Source: Bacteroidota bacterium (lineage in GTDB: Bacteria; Bacteroidota; Rhodothermia; Balneolales; HLUCCA01). Taken from it: a stretch of DNA of 8,436 nucleotides. Below are positions 6,554-8,436 of this stretch, in pieces (position 1 is the first letter of the stretch; every line of letters starts with the position of its first letter). The stretch is taken from contig DLXM01000219.1 in assembly GCA_003448835.1 (NCBI GenBank), positions 9,100-17,535 of the forward strand, read 5' to 3'. The position numbers and the translations under genes were made by a program. The notes beneath the pieces are model-generated. The model worked only from the letters and a program-made list of their open reading frames with translations. It was not told the origin of the DNA and did no database searches.

Positions 6554-8436
6554 GCACCATGAGAATTATAAAAATTTGTATAGCGCTTTTTTACCTCGTC
6601 TTCATCCCATTATCTGTTTCAGGACAGAAATATCCATTTTGGATGAAACCATCATCAGAGGAAGCTGACAGTCTCAAGAGAGTACTTCACTCCACAGAAG
6701 ATGATTCACTAAAAATGTTGCTCAATCGTCAACTAGGTAGATATTATGAGGAAGTTCACCGAATTACAGCGCTTGATTATTACGAAACTCAGTTAAGCCT
6801 TGCAATCACATTAAAACAACAACTTTGGGAAGCTGATGCATTAAGCTCTATCGGTTATGTTTCAAGTTTGATGCAAAATTTTCCAGGTGCTCTAAACTCC
6901 CTTTTAATTGCTCGTGATATCGCGTCCAAGCTGCTAGCTAGCAACAATCTTTGGAATGTTGAACTTTTCAATGAAGGCGGTGATATTAATCTGGCTAGAC
7001 TGACTGTTCTTTCATCTATCGTTAACCATCTTGGCTTGATCAATTATTTTGTCGGTAATTATGATAAGGCATTAGAGTATTACGAAGAAACAAATGAATT
7101 AAATAAGACTCTAAATGATGAAGTACTTGAGGCGCTTCTTTATATGAATCGAGGTGAGTCATTATATGGATTAGAAAAATATGATTTAGCAAAAACTGAA
7201 TTCGAAGCTACACTTAAAGCTTTTCAGAACACGGGATATGTTTTATACACTGGGCTTGTGTATTGGGATATTGGAAAAATCTATGAAGCGGAAGAGAATT
7301 ACAGGGAAGCAAAAAAATATTATGAATTGAGTGTTAAAACCAGCATCGAGGTTGAAAGTCCTGACTTCCTAGGGGAAGGTTACCTGGCGTTGTCTAACAT
7401 TTACGATGTCTTTGGTCAACCTGATTCGAGCTATTTTTCAGCACAACAAGCATTTACTACATTCCAGGCTATGAGCGATACGCTGGGACTGATAAAAGCA
7501 CATACCGCTCTAGCATCAGTTTTTGATAAAAGATCTCAAATTGATAATGCTTACTACCATATGAAAGAGGCCCAAACTCTGACCTTAGCAATAAACAGGG
7601 ATGAGAAAGTAAAAGAATTCCAGGTCCTGGGTCTCAACGAACAAATAAGGCTCAACGAACTGGAAACCGAAAGGGTGTTAGTACAAAGCCGATTTCAAAT
7701 CTACGGGTTAGGTGCTGGTATTGGGGTACTTCTCTTAATTAGTACCATTTTATATAGAAATAGTAACCGACAAAAAAAGGATAAAGCCACAATTGAACTG
7801 GCATACAAAAACCTGAAATCCGCTCAGAACCAGCTGGTCCAGCAAGAAAAACTGGCCTCTTTGGGTCAGTTAACCGCCGGAATCGCCCATGAGATCAAGA
7901 ATCCACTGAATTTTGTGAACAATTTTTCGGAAGTGAGCCTTGAAATGGTGGATGAGGCAATGGAAGAGGTGAAGAGGGGATGGCGTGAAGGAGTGAAGGA
8001 GAGAAGGCGTGAAGGAGAGAAAAAGAAAAAGAGTGAAGGAGAGAAAGAAACAGAGGTCGATCGAGCGTTGATTTTAGAGATTTTAGACGACATAAAAACC
8101 AATTTGACCAAAATTCATGAGCATGGGTCCCGCGCCGATGGTATCGTGAAATCGATGCTGATGCACTCACGGGGTGGAACGGGTTCTCTGGAGCCAACCG
8201 ACCTGAACGGACTGGTCCGCGAGTATGTGAACCTCTCCTACCACGGAATGCGCGCAGGGAAACACCCAATAGATGTAGACATTGAGTTAAAATTGGATGA
8301 GTCCGTTGGTGAAGTCCCTCTCATTGCTCAGGACTTCTCCCGCGTAATTCTGAATCTTTGCAATAATGCGTTTGATGCGATGGGGGATAAAAAGGAAAGA
8401 GGGGAAGAGGTGAATGGTAGGAAAAACACAAGCATC
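6550..8436 (+). CDS. Membrane TPR-sensor histidine kinase, C-terminus beyond window (kinase 3)
   Basis: The frame is open for 629 codons to the right edge with no stop, so the C-terminal part of the ATP-binding domain is missing only because the window ends. A signal peptide is likely at residues 5-26 (IIKICIALFYLVFIPLSVSG, then QK). Residues about 55-345 are helical tetratricopeptide-like repeats, for example GNYDKALEYYEE and EENYREAKKYYE. A coiled helix follows, then one membrane segment at 384-402 (GLGAGIGVLLLISTILY). The TPR sensor should therefore face the periplasm and the kinase the cytoplasm. H447 lies in GIAHEIKNPLNF and the N box starts at N602. There are insertions at residues 475-502 and after residue 613. 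ATG 6550 overlaps the kinase 2 stop by 4 nt (ATGA), which suggests coupled translation; an ATG at 6559 is an alternative. The sensor DNA looks more AT-rich than the kinase core. Confidence 0.9.
   Translation, partial: MSTMRIIKICIALFYLVFIPLSVSGQKYPFWMKPSSEEADSLKRVLHSTEDDSLKMLLNRQLGRYYEEVHRITALDYYETQLSLAITLKQQLWEADALSSIGYVSSLMQNFPGALNSLLIARDIASKLLASNNLWNVELFNEGGDINLARLTVLSSIVNHLGLINYFVGNYDKALEYYEETNELNKTLNDEVLEALLYMNRGESLYGLEKYDLAKTEFEATLKAFQNTGYVLYTGLVYWDIGKIYEAEENYREAKKYYELSVKTSIEVESPDFLGEGYLALSNIYDVFGQPDSSYFSAQQAFTTFQAMSDTLGLIKAHTALASVFDKRSQIDNAYYHMKEAQTLTLAINRDEKVKEFQVLGLNEQIRLNELETERVLVQSRFQIYGLGAGIGVLLLISTILYRNSNRQKKDKATIELAYKNLKSAQNQLVQQEKLASLGQLTAGIAHEIKNPLNFVNNFSEVSLEMVDEAMEEVKRGWREGVKERRREGEKKKKSEGEKETEVDRALILEILDDIKTNLTKIHEHGSRADGIVKSMLMHSRGGTGSLEPTDLNGLVREYVNLSYHGMRAGKHPIDVDIELKLDESVGEVPLIAQDFSRVILNLCNNAFDAMGDKKERGEEVNGRKNTSI
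7972..8055 (+). repeat. Purine-rich GTGAAGGAG repeat insertion in kinase 3 dimerisation loop
   Basis: The tract has four copies of GTGAAGGAG at 7985-7993, 7993-8001, 8009-8017 and 8033-8041, separated by purine runs such as 8011-8033. It is in frame (28 codons) and encodes mostly R, K, E and G. It occupies the same loop as the insertion in kinase 1 and shares its left boundary wording (GAAGAGGTGAAGAGGGG). Confidence 0.8.
8089..8388 (+). repeat. Kinase-core direct repeat A, copy 2 (matches 3974-4273)
   Basis: This is the kinase 3 copy of the block shared with kinase 1 at a constant offset of 4115 bp, with the first 176 bases identical. The differences cluster in the last third of the block (for example 8265, 8289, 8310 and 8313). 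Confidence 0.9.
8389..8436 (+). repeat. Second purine-rich insertion, after the kinase 3 N box
   Basis: After NAFDAMGD, kinase 1 continues SSKPKLTV, but kinase 3 reads KKERGEEVNGRKNTSI to the window edge. The DNA (AAAAAGGAAAGAGGGGAAGAGGTG...) is purine-rich like the dimerisation-loop tract. It is in frame as far as visible; the right boundary is outside the window. Confidence 0.65.

Noticed and set aside
7972..8055. CRISPR-like or tandem repeat array
   Set aside because: The units are 9 bases, irregularly spaced, purine-biased and in frame within a coding region, with no spacer structure or cas genes.
7895..8269. 124-codon minus-strand open frame opposite kinase 3, similar to one at 3879-4154
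   Set aside because: The similarity of the two antisense products comes from the duplicated kinase DNA. The purine tract and high sense-strand conservation keep these frames open by chance.
8389..8436. Kinase 3 as a pseudogene because no stop or G boxes are seen
   Set aside because: The window simply ends there. The frame is open and in register to the last base.

Overview
The window looks like a chromosomal piece of a Bacteroidota/FCB-group bacterium, most likely a Balneolales- or Cytophagales-like lineage. This is inferred from three things. The histidine kinases carry the H-box and N-box wording typical of that group (GIAHEIKNPLNFVNNFSE and NLCNNAFDAM). The sensor types are common there: a TPR-plus-transmembrane kinase and a GAF-like LERVRARSMAMHNS module. 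Most starts also lack a Shine-Dalgarno sequence. No rRNA, tRNA, mobile-element gene or CRISPR array is visible, so the taxonomic call is tentative.

Layout. At the left edge (1-719, minus strand) is the N-terminal part of a secreted glucuronoyl-esterase-like (CE15) carbohydrate esterase that runs off the window. A 308-bp AT-rich divergent region (720-1027) separates it from a plus-strand signalling cluster that fills the rest. The cluster holds two tandem paralogous FIST-domain sensory proteins (1028-2173 and 2228-3376) and a sensor-less histidine kinase whose ATG directly follows the second FIST stop codon (3377-4531). After a 132-bp gap comes a soluble kinase with an NTF2/SnoaL-like N-terminus and a GAF-like module (4664-6553). 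A TPR-sensor membrane kinase follows, overlapping it by 4 nt and open at the right edge (6550-8436). The first and last genes are both cut by the window ends.

How the genes may work together. The two FIST proteins have no output domain and the first kinase has no input domain, so FIST-FIST-kinase reads as a split ligand-sensing complex made from one transcript. The next two kinases reuse almost the same catalytic core behind quite different sensors. No response regulator or receiver domain is present, so the three cores may converge on a shared regulator encoded elsewhere.

The most unusual feature is the DNA of the kinase cores. Kinases 1 and 3 share a 298-bp block that differs at only about 8 positions by my count. 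Kinases 1 and 2 share a different adjacent block of 213 bp with about 16 differences, while the flanks are much more diverged. This is the patchwork expected from gene conversion. Kinases 1 and 3 also carry in-frame, purine-rich, low-complexity insertions (repeated GTGAAGGAG units) at the hairpin loop of the dimerisation domain. Kinase 3 carries a second such insertion just after the N box. Kinase 2 lacks the first and has a very short version of the second.
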